Source: Fragilariopsis cylindrus CCMP1102 (taxonomy: Eukaryota; Bacillariophyta; Bacillariophyceae; Bacillariales; Bacillariaceae). From it: a stretch of DNA of 64,000 nucleotides. The notes under the pieces were generated by a model, which did not search any database, was not told the origin of the DNA, and saw only the letters and a program-made list of their open reading frames with translations. The stretch covers positions 1-64,000 of the forward strand of contig FMBT01000343.1 of the NCBI GenBank assembly GCA_900095095.1, in the 5' to 3' direction. Each line of letters starts with the position of its first letter. The stretch's first letter is position 1. Positions 12,187 to 22,729 of the stretch are shown piece by piece. The position numbers were made by a program, and so were the translations under genes.

Positions 12187-12954
12187 TTAATTTGATGCTG
12201 ATGTTAACTTTTTGTGTTCGTTGTGTAGCATCATTTCTACCCACACTGTATTAAGATCGAACTTAACAACTTCGGCTGATTTGTTGCTGATGGCGTCCCC
12301 TATAGATGAGGATGATAAATAATGATAATTATTTATCGGAATAATAATAGGGTGATCACCAAGGTTATTGTTGTCACCGTAATGATATTCCCCAACATTA
12401 TTCGTCGGATCTTGAATGTGCAAAACATCTTCTGATTTTCGTACATGACTAATTATTGGAAGCTTTTTGTTGTTGTTTTTTGCACTACTATTACTCTTTT
12501 CCTTGTCATTTTGATTATTATTACTACTATTACTATTCGTTGGTGAAGGATAAGGACGAACCGCCTCATGTTCGACTAGAAAATGTGTTGGATTCGGATC
12601 TATCAATCCTTCATCCGACGATGATAAGTTACTATCGTTATTATTACTGTCATTGTCATTGTTGATAGCTTTATTTTTTCCTATCCCCAAGTCATACTTG
12701 ATTTTCTTCTTCTTCTTCTTCTTTCTTTCGGTCATGTCACTGTTAACGAAATCGATAGCATCGTTACTCGTAGTTTGAGTTATTGATACATACACTGGCC
12801 CAATCGTTATAGGGATTGTTTTAGGAGCTATTGATGCGGAAGATCTAAATGCACGTACATCGTATGGCGTAACTATTAGTGAAGCAACTAATATAGATAA
12901 CGTTAATCTGGCGATAGTAGCAGCAGGCATGGCAGTAGTTCTTGATGATCTCAT
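12187..12954 (-). CDS. Unknown plastid-targeted low-complexity protein
   Basis: 255 aa from ATG at 12954. The frame is open upstream to 13137, but that extension carries no targeting signal, and the ATG at 12954 places a good signal peptide at the N-terminus (TIARLTLSILVASLIVTPYDVRA). The predicted cleavage site is followed by Phe (VRA|FRSS), the ASAF-type mark of bipartite plastid targeting in diatoms. The rest has a Lys run (about 145-150 in the long frame), poly-Asn/Ser stretches and an ordered-looking C-terminus (VKFDLNTVWVEMMLHNEHKK). No family is recognised. Function is unknown. Confidence 0.55.
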   Translation of the reverse strand: MRSSRTTAMPAATIARLTLSILVASLIVTPYDVRAFRSSASIAPKTIPITIGPVYVSITQTTSNDAIDFVNSDMTERKKKKKKKIKYDLGIGKNKAINNDNDSNNNDSNLSSSDEGLIDPNPTHFLVEHEAVRPYPSPTNSNSSNNNQNDKEKSNSSAKNNNKKLPIISHVRKSEDVLHIQDPTNNVGEYHYGDNNNLGDHPIIIPINNYHYLSSSSIGDAISNKSAEVVKFDLNTVWVEMMLHNEHKKLTSASN

Positions 12955-14015
12955 TGTAATTGTACAATTATCGTTCTGTTGCTTGTTGTTTCTTGTTATT
13001 GGACGTATTTCTTTATACCGATAACTTTTTTTATGAGAATTCGGATTCTTCGCTTTGCCTTGCTTCTCTACCGAAGGACGATCTCCACACAAAAAGCGCG
13101 TTGAAATCATAAAAGAAAAATGATGCAAAGAACACAATTTTAGCTCGTACCGTACAGTACATAACTTGCCGTAAAATGTTCTTCAAGTTGCGGAACTGTG
13201 AATGCCGACCTCGCCGCTCTTTAATCGTGGACTGTTGTTATTAACGCCGAATGTCGCCGTTTGTTGTGATCGTGCCACGATCACAAAATGGCCAGTGTAA
13301 TTATTTGATTGGTGATCCCCACACATCCAGTCGAGCACAATTGCATATCCCCTTTTGTTCTAAGCTGAAGTAACAAACTATCCCAAATAAGCAAATAAAT
13401 CATTATGTCAAACTCAAGCGAAGTAATGGCGGTATCAGTAGATGACGACGCAAGATTATGCGATGAAAGCAAGTGCGTTTCCATTGGTCTGTCAGCAGCT
13501 CTCTTTAATTTAATTTTCATATACTTGTTTTGCTAATGATACTCTTTTCCCGATTATTTACATACCACAGCACTGCCAATGCTTGCACATTATTTGTATG
13601 TCTGCAGCCTTCAGAGTTTGGGACTTGAAAAGATAAGACTAGTTGCTGATATCTTGAAATTTGTTTATACCTTCCTGCTCAGTCAAACGATAAGGAGAAT
13701 TGAATCAATTCATGTAGAAAGTTATACGCTTTCTTTACTACTATAGCTAATATACAATGAAAATATATGATAGAGTTAATCTATGACAGTAATATACCAG
13801 AAAAGATGTTTATAACCTTGGATCTTTTAGGGTTGGTCTTATTTATATAGCATTCCTGTAGAAGGTATCTAATTGTTGACTTTATCACCAAAACGACATT
13901 TTTGAACAAGCTACCATGTGCAATTTCAACTTTTAAGTCGTCACGAAATCGCATGGCCTGCCTTTTTAATCAGTCCGACACCGCTGATAATCTCCTGGTA
14001 AAAACTGCTCCAAAT
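12955..14015. other. Intergenic region with a perfect palindrome
   Basis: About 1.06 kb without a convincing gene. Small open frames on both strands (for example minus 13281-13520) have no recognisable content. At 13265-13285 there is a perfect inverted repeat with 10-bp arms, TGTGATCGTG and CACGATCACA, around one central base. It could be a protein-binding site or a short hairpin. No transposon or RNA gene is seen. Confidence 0.4.
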
Positions 14016-14111
14016 TTATCTATTATCGAAATTGCTTACTTCTTAAATCGTTTTCTGTCATACTTATCTATTATCGAAATTGCTTACCTCGCAAATCGTT
14101 TTCTGTCAATA
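14016..14111. repeat. 48-bp tandem duplication across the stop codon of the PCIF1-like gene
   Basis: Two adjacent copies with a 48-bp period (14016-14063 and 14064-14111) differ at only a few bases. The right copy contains the last codons and stop of the minus-strand methyltransferase gene (stop at 14084-14086). The left copy therefore lies in its 3' flank and repeats the coding end. Confidence 0.85.
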
Positions 14112-15991
14112 TTTCGATTTCCTTCTTTCGCAAAGGGTCGCTTGTTTGGATTTCCTTGATATCCTTTCGACCCAGCACTACCACCACCCTGACCCACTCC
14201 CCTTCGCTCCCAGTCATCCAGTTTTGTAAATTTATCCGGAACTTGACCGATTGTGGCTTTGAGGGCATTACAAAAGGATTCTTCTAGTTTTTTATCATCA
14301 ACATCCCATTTCAATGCCCCGGAATCATTCTGCAAGAGTATGACAGCAGTATCCCATGACGAAGGTCTTAAATTAGGATCGGCTTGATTCGATAATGGTT
14401 TTGTGTGTTGAGCACCATCACAGAATGCATGGTCTGATGCTTTAATACGACTAGAAGCCCGTACATATGTAGAAGATTCCAAGTCTGTCACGAAGTCGAT
14501 ACCAGCACCCCATGCAGGGACTACAACCAAAAAAGAAAGAGCCCCACGACTTTTATCACCCAATAAACGCTTCAATTTGGTTCCCATCGCAACCATTATC
14601 TCCGGCACGAAAGGTGGATTGGCTTCAAATGTTCCTGTCAAGGGATTGAATGCTTCGTCGTCAAAAAACGACCCTAATGAGCCAAACCGAGATTCGATAT
14701 CTGGGAACGCAGAACAAAACTTTTGGTATCGGCAATTGAGTGGACTCGCAAAACATTCAATCGTTGAACCTAGACCACATGCAATCGCCGCATCAAATGC
14801 TACACCAGGAACCGCACATTGATATCCCGCACCCTTCAATCCTTCGTATCGCGCAAGACAACAGTAAAGACTTTTCGTAAACATTATCCTGTCGTCCTCG
14901 AGAAGGGCATTCATATTATCGATTGGATTCTCTACTTCTATTACTTCTATTTGGTTACCATCATCATTACCATCATCATTTCCTTCCTTATTTTTAAGTT
15001 TCCATAGTCGTAATAGCTTTGACAAATGGAGCGACGAGATGGTCAAATATGGTCTCCTTGGTTTTCCACAAGGTCCACACAACATCACATCGTAAATACC
15101 ATCTCTTCGATTTCCATTCAGAACAACTTTTCCACCGCCAACAACTGCACTATTATTCGCTCCTCCTAGTGCTTGCTGCGCCTTCGTAGTAGATTCGTTC
15201 AAAGCAGCTGTAGCTCTTTGAAGCGACACAAGAGCCAGCCGTAGAGTTGACCGATTCCCGTCAACTAATTCGCTATCTTCGTCATCGTCGTCGTCATCAT
15301 CAGCGTCGTCTTTTTCGTTTAGTTTGAGAGCCGCATTAACAGTTTTCACTGCCTGCTTTATGGTACGACCTTCTTCTCGAATTTTTTTACGGAGCATACC
15401 TAAATCTTTATGTTCGTCGATTTCTTCTCGTTGAGTTGCCATACCTCTTATCTGCTTTGTTGCTTCTTTTGTCATTTCTTCCGCAACAGCATTCGCGGCT
15501 GCCCATGATGGTAACGTACGAGAAATATCCTTCGCAAATCCCTTATCCATTACACTGTCGGATGGTATTATTGGATCGTAACCATCGCTTGTACTAATCC
15601 CCCTTTTCAGTGAAGCTCGGCCCAACCAACGTTCAAATGCCAACACTGGTGGCTTGCTTCGATTGTTTTCAGAACAAAGTCGGACAAACTTATGACGCAA
15701 TCGTTTCAAAGCAGCCATTCGTGCAGCATCCTGTTCCGGATCAGGTAATATTATACTTCCCGATGATGCTAGTGATCGGATCGATATTCTTGTTTCTGCT
15801 GCCCAAAGTGGCATTTTTGTGGTTCGTTCGAAGACGTTGCCAGTTCTATCCTTCTTTTTTTCTCTCTTTCCCACTCCCTCTCTTCTTACGTTGCTTGATA
15901 TTTTGCCCTTAGTACTGTGTGATTTATTATGCTCCGACTGTCTCAAAAAGTTTCTTCGTGAGATGTTGGTATTTTTATAGCATTTGTTCAT
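14084..15991 (-). CDS. PCIF1: PCIF1/CAPAM-like cap-specific adenosine N6-methyltransferase
   Basis: 635 aa from ATG 15991. A shorter start at 15814 (MPLWAAET) is possible, since the first 59 residues are basic and simple in composition. The core is unmistakably PCIF1-like: ECFASPLNCRYQKFCSAF leads into FNPLTGTFEANPPF, which holds the NPPF catalytic signature, and then EIMVAMGTKLKRLL and LSFLVVVPAWG of the Rossmann methyltransferase fold. In animals this enzyme makes m6Am at the first transcribed nucleotide of capped mRNA using S-adenosylmethionine. The N-terminal WW domain of the animal protein, which binds phosphorylated RNA polymerase II, is not seen. A poly-Asp insert lies near residue 235. 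The gene is divergent from the DUF4116 gene. Confidence 0.88.
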   Translation of the reverse strand: MNKCYKNTNISRRNFLRQSEHNKSHSTKGKISSNVRREGVGKREKKKDRTGNVFERTTKMPLWAAETRISIRSLASSGSIILPDPEQDAARMAALKRLRHKFVRLCSENNRSKPPVLAFERWLGRASLKRGISTSDGYDPIIPSDSVMDKGFAKDISRTLPSWAAANAVAEEMTKEATKQIRGMATQREEIDEHKDLGMLRKKIREEGRTIKQAVKTVNAALKLNEKDDADDDDDDDEDSELVDGNRSTLRLALVSLQRATAALNESTTKAQQALGGANNSAVVGGGKVVLNGNRRDGIYDVMLCGPCGKPRRPYLTISSLHLSKLLRLWKLKNKEGNDDGNDDGNQIEVIEVENPIDNMNALLEDDRIMFTKSLYCCLARYEGLKGAGYQCAVPGVAFDAAIACGLGSTIECFASPLNCRYQKFCSAFPDIESRFGSLGSFFDDEAFNPLTGTFEANPPFVPEIMVAMGTKLKRLLGDKSRGALSFLVVVPAWGAGIDFVTDLESSTYVRASSRIKASDHAFCDGAQHTKPLSNQADPNLRPSSWDTAVILLQNDSGALKWDVDDKKLEESFCNALKATIGQVPDKFTKLDDWERRGVGQGGGSAGSKGYQGNPNKRPFAKEGNRNIDRKRFAR

Positions 15992-16368
15992 TTTATTTCA
16001 GTTTTTGATGTGAACTACTTTTCAGTTGCATGATCGATTGGTGTGCGAATCCCAATTCGCGCGCTCTCGCGCAAAGATCCCGGAATGCATCGATCATTCT
16101 TGATTCATTGAATCCATTCGATTCATTCGAATAAAAGCAATTATTTAAGAGGACTTTCTTAGAAGAACAAGAATGAACAAATCGGCGCTATATTAATTGC
16201 ATTGCTGATGTTTTGATTTTTTTATTGTTGGATCGAACTAATTGATCTTGAAAATCTCTCGATTGTATTGATTAACCGTAGTCGAAAGCAAATCGCAGTC
16301 ATTGTTGTTGAGCAACCCTCTCAATCATTATACTTATTACTCACTGAATAAAAAGATCATAAGAAAAG
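15992..16368. promoter_or_regulatory. Shared upstream region of PCIF1-like and DUF4116 genes
   Basis: 377 bp between two divergent start codons. It contains a repeated GATCGAT/ATTCGATTC-like theme near 16030-16130 and several GATTGATT-like words. No RNA gene is evident. It presumably carries both promoters. Confidence 0.35.
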
Positions 16369-17865
16369 ATGGTGACAACTCGCAAAGCCAAACGCAAAAT
16401 TGCGCCAGATCCGACTAATAGTACCAATAACAAAAACGATACCGATAACGCGAACGCGAACGAGACAGCAGAAAAAACAACCACTCAAGCCAAAAAGAAG
16501 AAGAAGACCATCCCAAAGAAGACCACTGTGGTACGCGTTGAACAAAGTTTTGTTGCGAATGCTATCGCTTTCTGCAGAAATCAACAGGTAGCGAAACAAT
16601 TATGGGAGTCCATCGATTCCAATCTTCAAAACAATCCCGATGTTGCATTTGCGGCATTAAAACGAGGTGCAATTACTTTTACGAATCTACCATCAGAAAT
16701 AAAGGAAAATCGAGACTTTCTAATGAATGGACTGCAGGAAAATATGTTCTTATGGAAATCACTCCCGGGTCGTTTCAAACAGGATGCAGATTTTGGATTG
16801 AAAGCGTTGGCTAATCCCGATACGAATCTGCGATCAGTCGTTTGGTCTGTTACGAACAAAGAAAAGTTATGGAGTGAAGGTGCACTACAAATTGCAAGGC
16901 GAACTACAAATCCCAGCCATTATCCTCGTAATGGCGACTATCGTCTCTTCGATCTGGCACCAGCCAGTATCAAGGGCAATGCAACTATCCAACTCGAGGT
17001 AGTATCGGAACAACCAAAGGCTGCTATGTTCCTCGGTAATGATTTGAAGGAAGACTACGACTTTCTCCAAAAACTTCTAAAGAAAAACCTATTGGCGCTA
17101 CCTTACATAGGCAGTGAAACCTATGATCGATTTCCAACCATCATGAACATCGAATCGATTGCAACTTATTTGAGTACCGATGGATCCTCGCATAGTTGCC
17201 TTGTCAATTCAGTACCATCACAATCTTGGAAGGATCGAAGCTTCGTCGACGGATGGGTGTCATGTGGAGGTACCTTGACGAGTCGAATTTCCAGTTCGTT
17301 CCGTGACGACGAAGAGATTGTTCTCAACTACGCAAAGAGCTTCGAATTGATGGAAATTAGAAATCCTGGATTTGTTTATGTTTCTAACCGTCTCCTTTCT
17401 GACGAGGCTTTCTTGAGCCGGATTATTGTATCTTGCAAATGTCCAGGGAAAATCTTCTATGCAGCACCTTCCAAGATCAAGAAAGACAAGGATTTGCTTC
17501 TTCTAGCATGCTCCACTCACGCCAATTACCATCCAAGGCAGAACTCTTGCTCAGGCTACGGTTACGGTTACGATTACGGCGGGTATGGGGATGAAATATC
17601 CCGACAATTCGAAGTCTGGGTGAAACAATGTATGAAGGAATACCAAGGGTTCTTCGGTTTCTTGTGCGGTACCAGTCCAGATTCTGGAAGCCCATTAGTA
17701 GGATTGGATCAAGGTCATGATTTGAAGAGAAACATTGCATCCTTCCTCATGTTTCCACAGGGAGAAAAACTTACAATGTTGCTTAAAACCGCCGCTGTCA
17801 ACTTGAAGATTCGAGGATTCTCCAACCCTTACGATCTCCGACTTCTTGAACAACACTTAACTTGA
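16369..17865 (+). CDS. DUF4116-repeat protein
   Basis: 498 aa, single exon. A basic, Ala/Asn/Lys-rich N-terminus (about 60 residues) precedes repeated units of the DUF4116 type: a conserved pattern of a residue run such as ALKRGAITFTNLPSEIKENRDFLMNGL, repeated as FKQDADFGLKALANPD and LKEDYDFLQKLLKKN. DUF4116 repeats are abundant in protists and giant viruses and resemble short helical repeats. No biochemical role is established. A Tyr/Gly-rich loop (GYGYGYDYGGYG) lies near residue 400. Codon use and composition match the neighbours, so there is no sign of recent transfer. Confidence 0.75.
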   Translation: MVTTRKAKRKIAPDPTNSTNNKNDTDNANANETAEKTTTQAKKKKKTIPKKTTVVRVEQSFVANAIAFCRNQQVAKQLWESIDSNLQNNPDVAFAALKRGAITFTNLPSEIKENRDFLMNGLQENMFLWKSLPGRFKQDADFGLKALANPDTNLRSVVWSVTNKEKLWSEGALQIARRTTNPSHYPRNGDYRLFDLAPASIKGNATIQLEVVSEQPKAAMFLGNDLKEDYDFLQKLLKKNLLALPYIGSETYDRFPTIMNIESIATYLSTDGSSHSCLVNSVPSQSWKDRSFVDGWVSCGGTLTSRISSSFRDDEEIVLNYAKSFELMEIRNPGFVYVSNRLLSDEAFLSRIIVSCKCPGKIFYAAPSKIKKDKDLLLLACSTHANYHPRQNSCSGYGYGYDYGGYGDEISRQFEVWVKQCMKEYQGFFGFLCGTSPDSGSPLVGLDQGHDLKRNIASFLMFPQGEKLTMLLKTAAVNLKIRGFSNPYDLRLLEQHLT

Positions 17866-19276
17866 AATCTGTACCGGAAGATGGTATAGTGGTTGATATA
17901 AGGACGACCGAGGCCTGGCAAGGCACGGTTTGTACGGTATCGTTGGATAAAATGCTAACTAGCATCATTTGTCTATGCATCGCGATGGAATGATGCTGAT
18001 TGTGTTTATGTTCAGTGATTTGTTGCTGAATCGTACAAAAGTAATGAGAGAGAGAGAGAGAGAGAGAACTCACGATTGACGTTAGGCGTAGAGTCAAAAT
18101 AGTATTAGTAATATGTAGATTAAAAATGGTATTTTAGTATAAACCCAGACTGTATAATACATAGATTCATTCCTCCCCATCCTAATTATAGATCTACAGG
18201 AAACTTTTCTCATGCTAGTCCAAAGAAATATCCACAGCTACCACACTACAACAAATACAACACATTTATCTATATTCCAATTTCTTCTTTTATCATTGAA
18301 ACCCACCAAAATCTGAAAAAAACAGGAGAATTTTTTTCATTTGGCTGCCATAATCTCCATGTAGGGTAAGCCATGGTACCTCTCATTGACCAAGATAAAC
18401 TATTGTGATAGATCTAGATAACAAGGTCTGAAATTTGGGCGTAAAAAAAGCACTTCACTTGCTTCTAATGTTTCTGTACCACTTTTGTTTCATTGATTGC
18501 TTTTGCTAAAAGAGATTACTATGAGCTGTCTGTTTGATTGTCTAATCAACTGGGGTGTTCCTTCTACTACAGGTTATTCATTGGATATGCAATATTCCGG
18601 ACTGAGTGCATGAGCTGTGAGTTGGTCTTATTGAATTACTAACCAACGCAGACAGACCAAGCGCGCGCCCACATTCAAATAGTAGAACAATCACGCCGGA
18701 CAAGAGAGTCGTTACAACCAGCCAGCCAAACCGCTTACTCAACAAGCTTGACAGCCTCAGCAAAGCACTCAAGCAGAGCTTGGTTGATACATTAGCATAG
18801 GCTCATTAATCGTTTCGAACAACCTTTACAACTACTATTAACATTCGCCTACTTAGCTCTTAACAGGTCTGACTGACTCGCCTTGTTCGAACTACTGGTG
18901 ACGTCAGTCCCGGTTGCTAGTGATTCAAGGATCTTATGATGAACAATATAATATGGTTTTGTTGTGTGTTTTGCTAAGAGTCAATGCGTTCTGGATGTGT
19001 GTGATGTATAATGTGTGTGTGATGTGTGTGATGTGTGTGATGTGTGTGATGTGTGTGATGTGTAGTAGAATTTGTATACCAGTTGATGATTGAAAATATT
19101 TTCCTGACTATTATAATATTAGTAATAGTAGTAAGTGCAAGATTAACAATCCATCCTTGAACTATAGACTGGGTTTGTTGTATGTACTACCATGCAACAT
19201 GCCTAATTCATTCCTTAGTTCTATGATAATAGCCCATAGTTGTTAGTAAGGACACAAAGTCAAATGTACTCATCAT
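17866..19276. other. Gene-poor region with simple repeats
   Basis: About 1.4 kb without a supported gene. It contains an (AG)n run at 18046-18067 and a 9-bp tandem repeat (GATGTGTGT) at roughly 19011-19063. Open frames are short and have no recognisable domain. Confidence 0.5.
19011..19063. repeat. 9-bp tandem repeat (GATGTGTGT)n
   Basis: Several consecutive near-perfect copies of GATGTGTGT are visible, a minisatellite typical of non-coding DNA. Confidence 0.8.
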
Positions 19277-19738
19277 CAGGGGAAATAATCTATACGGGGT
19301 GCATCACTGCGCGATTTCAAATTTCCTTATGACGGTCCAAATAAGGAAATTGTGCCCCAATATGAGTTCAGTTTTTGAGCCCCACGAACTTAAGTCATGA
19401 TTTGGTTCATAAAACTCCCTGTAAAAACAACTGCATAATTTTTGCAATTTTCAAGGAGCAGATCAGCTCAAGTTAGCCATGAATAGAGGATATTTTCAGA
19501 ATCAGCATAGAAATACGGTCTAGAAAAGTGTTTTGAATTTTTTCATTTTATGTTTTTTTTTGTATGTTCTATGTGGTCCAAGTTGGTATAGTTAACTAGT
19601 AATATCTAGTTGAAAAAAATGTGAAAAAATTTATTGGGGCACAATTTCCTTATTTGGACCATCATAGGGAATTTATTTGTGCAACGATTTTAACGCGACG
19701 CGCGGATCTTGGCGCACCCGTATAGATTATTACCCCTG
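19277..19738. mobile_element. hAT-type MITE, copy A (462 bp, 8-bp TSD CTCATCAT)
   Basis: The element starts CAGGGGAAATAATC and ends with the inverted form ...GATTATTACCCCTG. It is flanked on both sides by a perfect 8-bp direct repeat CTCATCAT (19269-19276 and 19739-19746). CAGGG termini and an 8-bp target duplication are the mark of hAT transposons. The terminal inverted repeats extend imperfectly for about 100 bp (CCAAATAAGGAAATTGTGCC occurs inverted at the other end). There is no coding capacity, so it is a non-autonomous MITE. The same family is present at 26236-26903. Confidence 0.9.
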
Positions 19739-21109
19739 CTCATCATGCCATCCTAGATTTATAAAGTAGTATTTTGTGTCTTGGTAATGGAGTGTGTAGT
19801 AATTTATGGAACGTAAGCTTGGCAAGCAATTCTATCCTATTATTATGCAAGTATCTTCTTATCTGTGGGGAATAGTGGACCCCTAGAAGAGCATTTATGC
19901 TGTACAAACAAAAAGGAGTGACAATGCCTCCCACATTTAAGACCAGATTACTTGTTCTGGTACCAATTTTAATACTTGCCTGCTTCAAAATACACGATTC
20001 AAAAGTGGTTGGTAAAGGGGGTACTTAGATAAATAGATGGAGCCAATTGATTGGGTATGCATTTTTTGTAATAGTGGTACAGAAAGTTATAGCACAAACC
20101 CCACCCCTGGGATGCAAAACAGTCCCTATTTTCAGCTTATATCAATACCAAAGGCAATACAGCCATTGTTGCCTTACAAATTCAAAAGGAAAGGAGTTGA
20201 TAAGGCCTACTACTATTCTGCCTTCCATATCAAAGTCACATATATTATATCTCCAACAAAAAGAGACAAGAAAAGAATTACAATATAATATAGATTCTAT
20301 AGCAGAATCAGCAAAAAAGGGGCAAAAATACACACATGCCAGGATCATACTCCCCTTAATAACTTCCACAATTTCGGAACACCGAACTTACCAGGCACCT
20401 TCTCTCTATCTGAGGAGTTTAATCCACCAAACTACATACCAACCAGTAGACTTGAATCAATTTTTGCTGTTGGAACAAGCCAGAATAAATTTGAATAGAG
20501 AGGCTTTTGATAAATTTTGTTCCCACTATCTGCATTATTTGCTATCGCGCACACATGGATGGTTGAACTGAAAGTGTGATAAGAGTATGAGATTTCTTCT
20601 GCAATTATAGTCTACGTTTAAACGGAGGTAAAAGGAAGAATTAGAACAGGGGAAAGCTGGCCAGAACTAGCTCTTGATGTCCCTGCACAGATGATATGTT
20701 GGGGAAGGGGGGGGGGGTAGTCTGTATGTAGAAGCAAGTAAAATAGGAGTACATCAGAGTTCAAAATTGAGTCACGTCGGATGGAGTTTTTGTGTGCAAG
20801 ACCCTCGTATAAATTTATCGATAGGACGGACGGAGGCGGAAATAAATCAGAAGCAAATTACAAATTACATAAGATACACATCGAACATTCAACATCATTC
20901 AACATTGAACATAATATTATTCAATACACAATAATAAATGTGAATCACAATTATCTTCTACCACTTGACTTATTTATTAATTTATAATCATTCATTCAAG
21001 ATCTTCGATTGACGTCGGCTTTGGTTTGGAATTTATTTTCGACAAAAAAAAAATCTTCTCGTTCCTCTTCACGGTTATCACATCATCGCGAGAACGAACA
21101 CAACGAACG
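19739..21109. other. Gene-poor region
   Basis: About 1.37 kb. A 174-codon open frame at 20047-20571 (plus) and an 81-codon one at 19743-19988 (minus) are open but resemble no family I know and have no targeting signal; I do not call them genes. A poly-G run lies at about 20708-20718. The last ~100 bp must be the upstream region of the next gene. Confidence 0.4.
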
Positions 21110-21936
21110 ATGTGGACAACAACAATAAAGAAAACAATATCAGCAAGAATGTTTTTCGTTTCCTTCAAAAAAACATCAATAACGTTTTCTTTGTCTTCAC
21201 TACAACTATTATGTTGTTACTATTATTTGAAAAGGTGTCTCTGGTGAATTCTTTTGCAACAACAGGATCAACAAGAGTAACGACAACGACGAAGTCACCA
21301 ACAACAACTTTATTTTACAACCAATGCTATCACAATTACAACAAATACTCGCCTTCGACGTCGTCGTGCCAATCGTCTATATCTTTAATTTCAGCACCTA
21401 TTAGAAGTGTTAGACATCGATCATCGATTGTTTTACACGCCAATAACGTCGACGACGACGATATCGACATCGACAAAGGGAAGAGCGATGTTAATAGTAA
21501 CACTGAAATGGTTAAAATACCTATAGCTACTGCAATAACGTCACGACCTTCGTTGTCTGGCTTTGATGGTGTTGATTTTGACATTACTGGAATTCTTGGA
21601 ATACTCGCATCGATGGTTGTATTGCATTCCGAATTTGTGTTAAAAACAACTGGTTGTGGACTACCAGCTGGTCCGTTCGGGCTTGTTGGTGCTATAGAAG
21701 GTATAAGTTATCTAGGAGTAGTTGCTACTACTGCGACAGCTATCGTAGCAGCCACAAGTGGTAGTAAAGACAACAATGACAATGACAATGACAATAATAT
21801 TGGCCTATTACGTCGTCTCGCTATATCGTTGAGTGTTTCGGGTATTATTTTTGGTATTTTTGTATTGGTACTTCAAATTTTTGACTATGGATACATTCCT
21901 AATGCTGTACCAATGGAAGGAGGAATGTGCGAGTAA
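21110..21936 (+). CDS. Plastid-targeted multi-pass membrane protein of unknown function
   Basis: The conserved part is open from 21112 to 21936. The longest frame there starts at GTG; its first in-frame ATG is 21211. An ATG at 21110 in a neighbouring frame would join the frame if one A is missing from the 7-A run at 21167-21173. I prefer this because it gives a proper signal peptide (NVFFVFTTTIMLLLLFEKVSLVNS|FATT) ending in the ASAF-type Phe, and because the same type of indel recurs in this window. The mature part has three or four hydrophobic segments (ILGILASMVVLHSEFVL, FGLVGAIEGISYLGVVATTATAIVA, LAISLSVSGIIFGIFVLVLQIF) and conserved-looking CGLPAGPFGLVGAIEG. Likely a plastid membrane protein. 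Function is unknown. Confidence 0.65.
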
Positions 21937-22729
21937 TATAGTAAAAATCATGAAAAAGAAAAGATAGAACAAAAAGTTTTGTTGTTGTTATCATTATAGT
22001 AAAATAGACAATTTCAGATACGATGTTCGAATGTACTATGTATAATGTTCAATAAAAATGGAATATTTTCTTCTTGTGCACCCCAAATAATTCAAAAATA
22101 TGTTGGTTCCAAGTATCTATCTTAGCTAGTTAGGTGACGCAATGCAAACTTATGTTTCATTCCAAAGTAAATAATAAAACATCATTTGTCTACAGTATCT
22201 TAGAGAGGAACTCAGTTGATAACATTCTATAGAATAATAGGGCGTTTACTATTTAATTCTATTTTTTTCTTTTTTTCACAATATTTCCAGTCGTGTTTCG
22301 TAGGGGCTGCGATGTTTTAAATTTTTCATACACATTTTTATCCACGTATGAACGGAAGAATGGTCCTGTAAATAATAGAGTGTATGGATGATATTATCGG
22401 GACGAGAATTTGACTTATTGAACGAACACAACAACAATCGCCGAACACAACAATCGAACAACGACAGCAAATACAAGCTTCAGTTTCGATCCGCTTCGAC
22501 GACATTAGCACCTAGCAAAGTAGAAAGCGTATCACCACACTCTTGTTGATAATGGGGAACCATCAGAATCGAAAGAGTAACGAATACACTATACGAAATC
22601 CTGCAACCCGCCAAGTTACTTATTGTTCTTCTCGTCGTCGTCGTCCGTCGTCGTCGCCCTACCAATACCAATACCATTACAAATACAAATATAATACAAT
22701 TTTTCTTTGTCTTAGTTTTATTCGTAGAC
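21937..22729. other. Intergenic region, no gene seen
   Basis: 793 bp between two plus-strand genes. AATAAA near 22051 may serve as the polyadenylation signal of the upstream gene. Weak open frames on both strands (22480-22779 minus, 22543-22848 plus) are built from CGTCGTCGT-type simple sequence and are not supported. Confidence 0.35.

Noticed and set aside
13902-14159. Plus-strand frame with a repeated LSIIEIAY motif
   Set aside because: The repeat is the 48-bp duplication read in the wrong strand; the real gene is on the minus strand.
20037-20571. Two overlapping open frames of 83 and 174 codons
   Set aside because: No recognisable domain, no targeting signal and composition like the surrounding non-coding DNA; the region is also next to a MITE.
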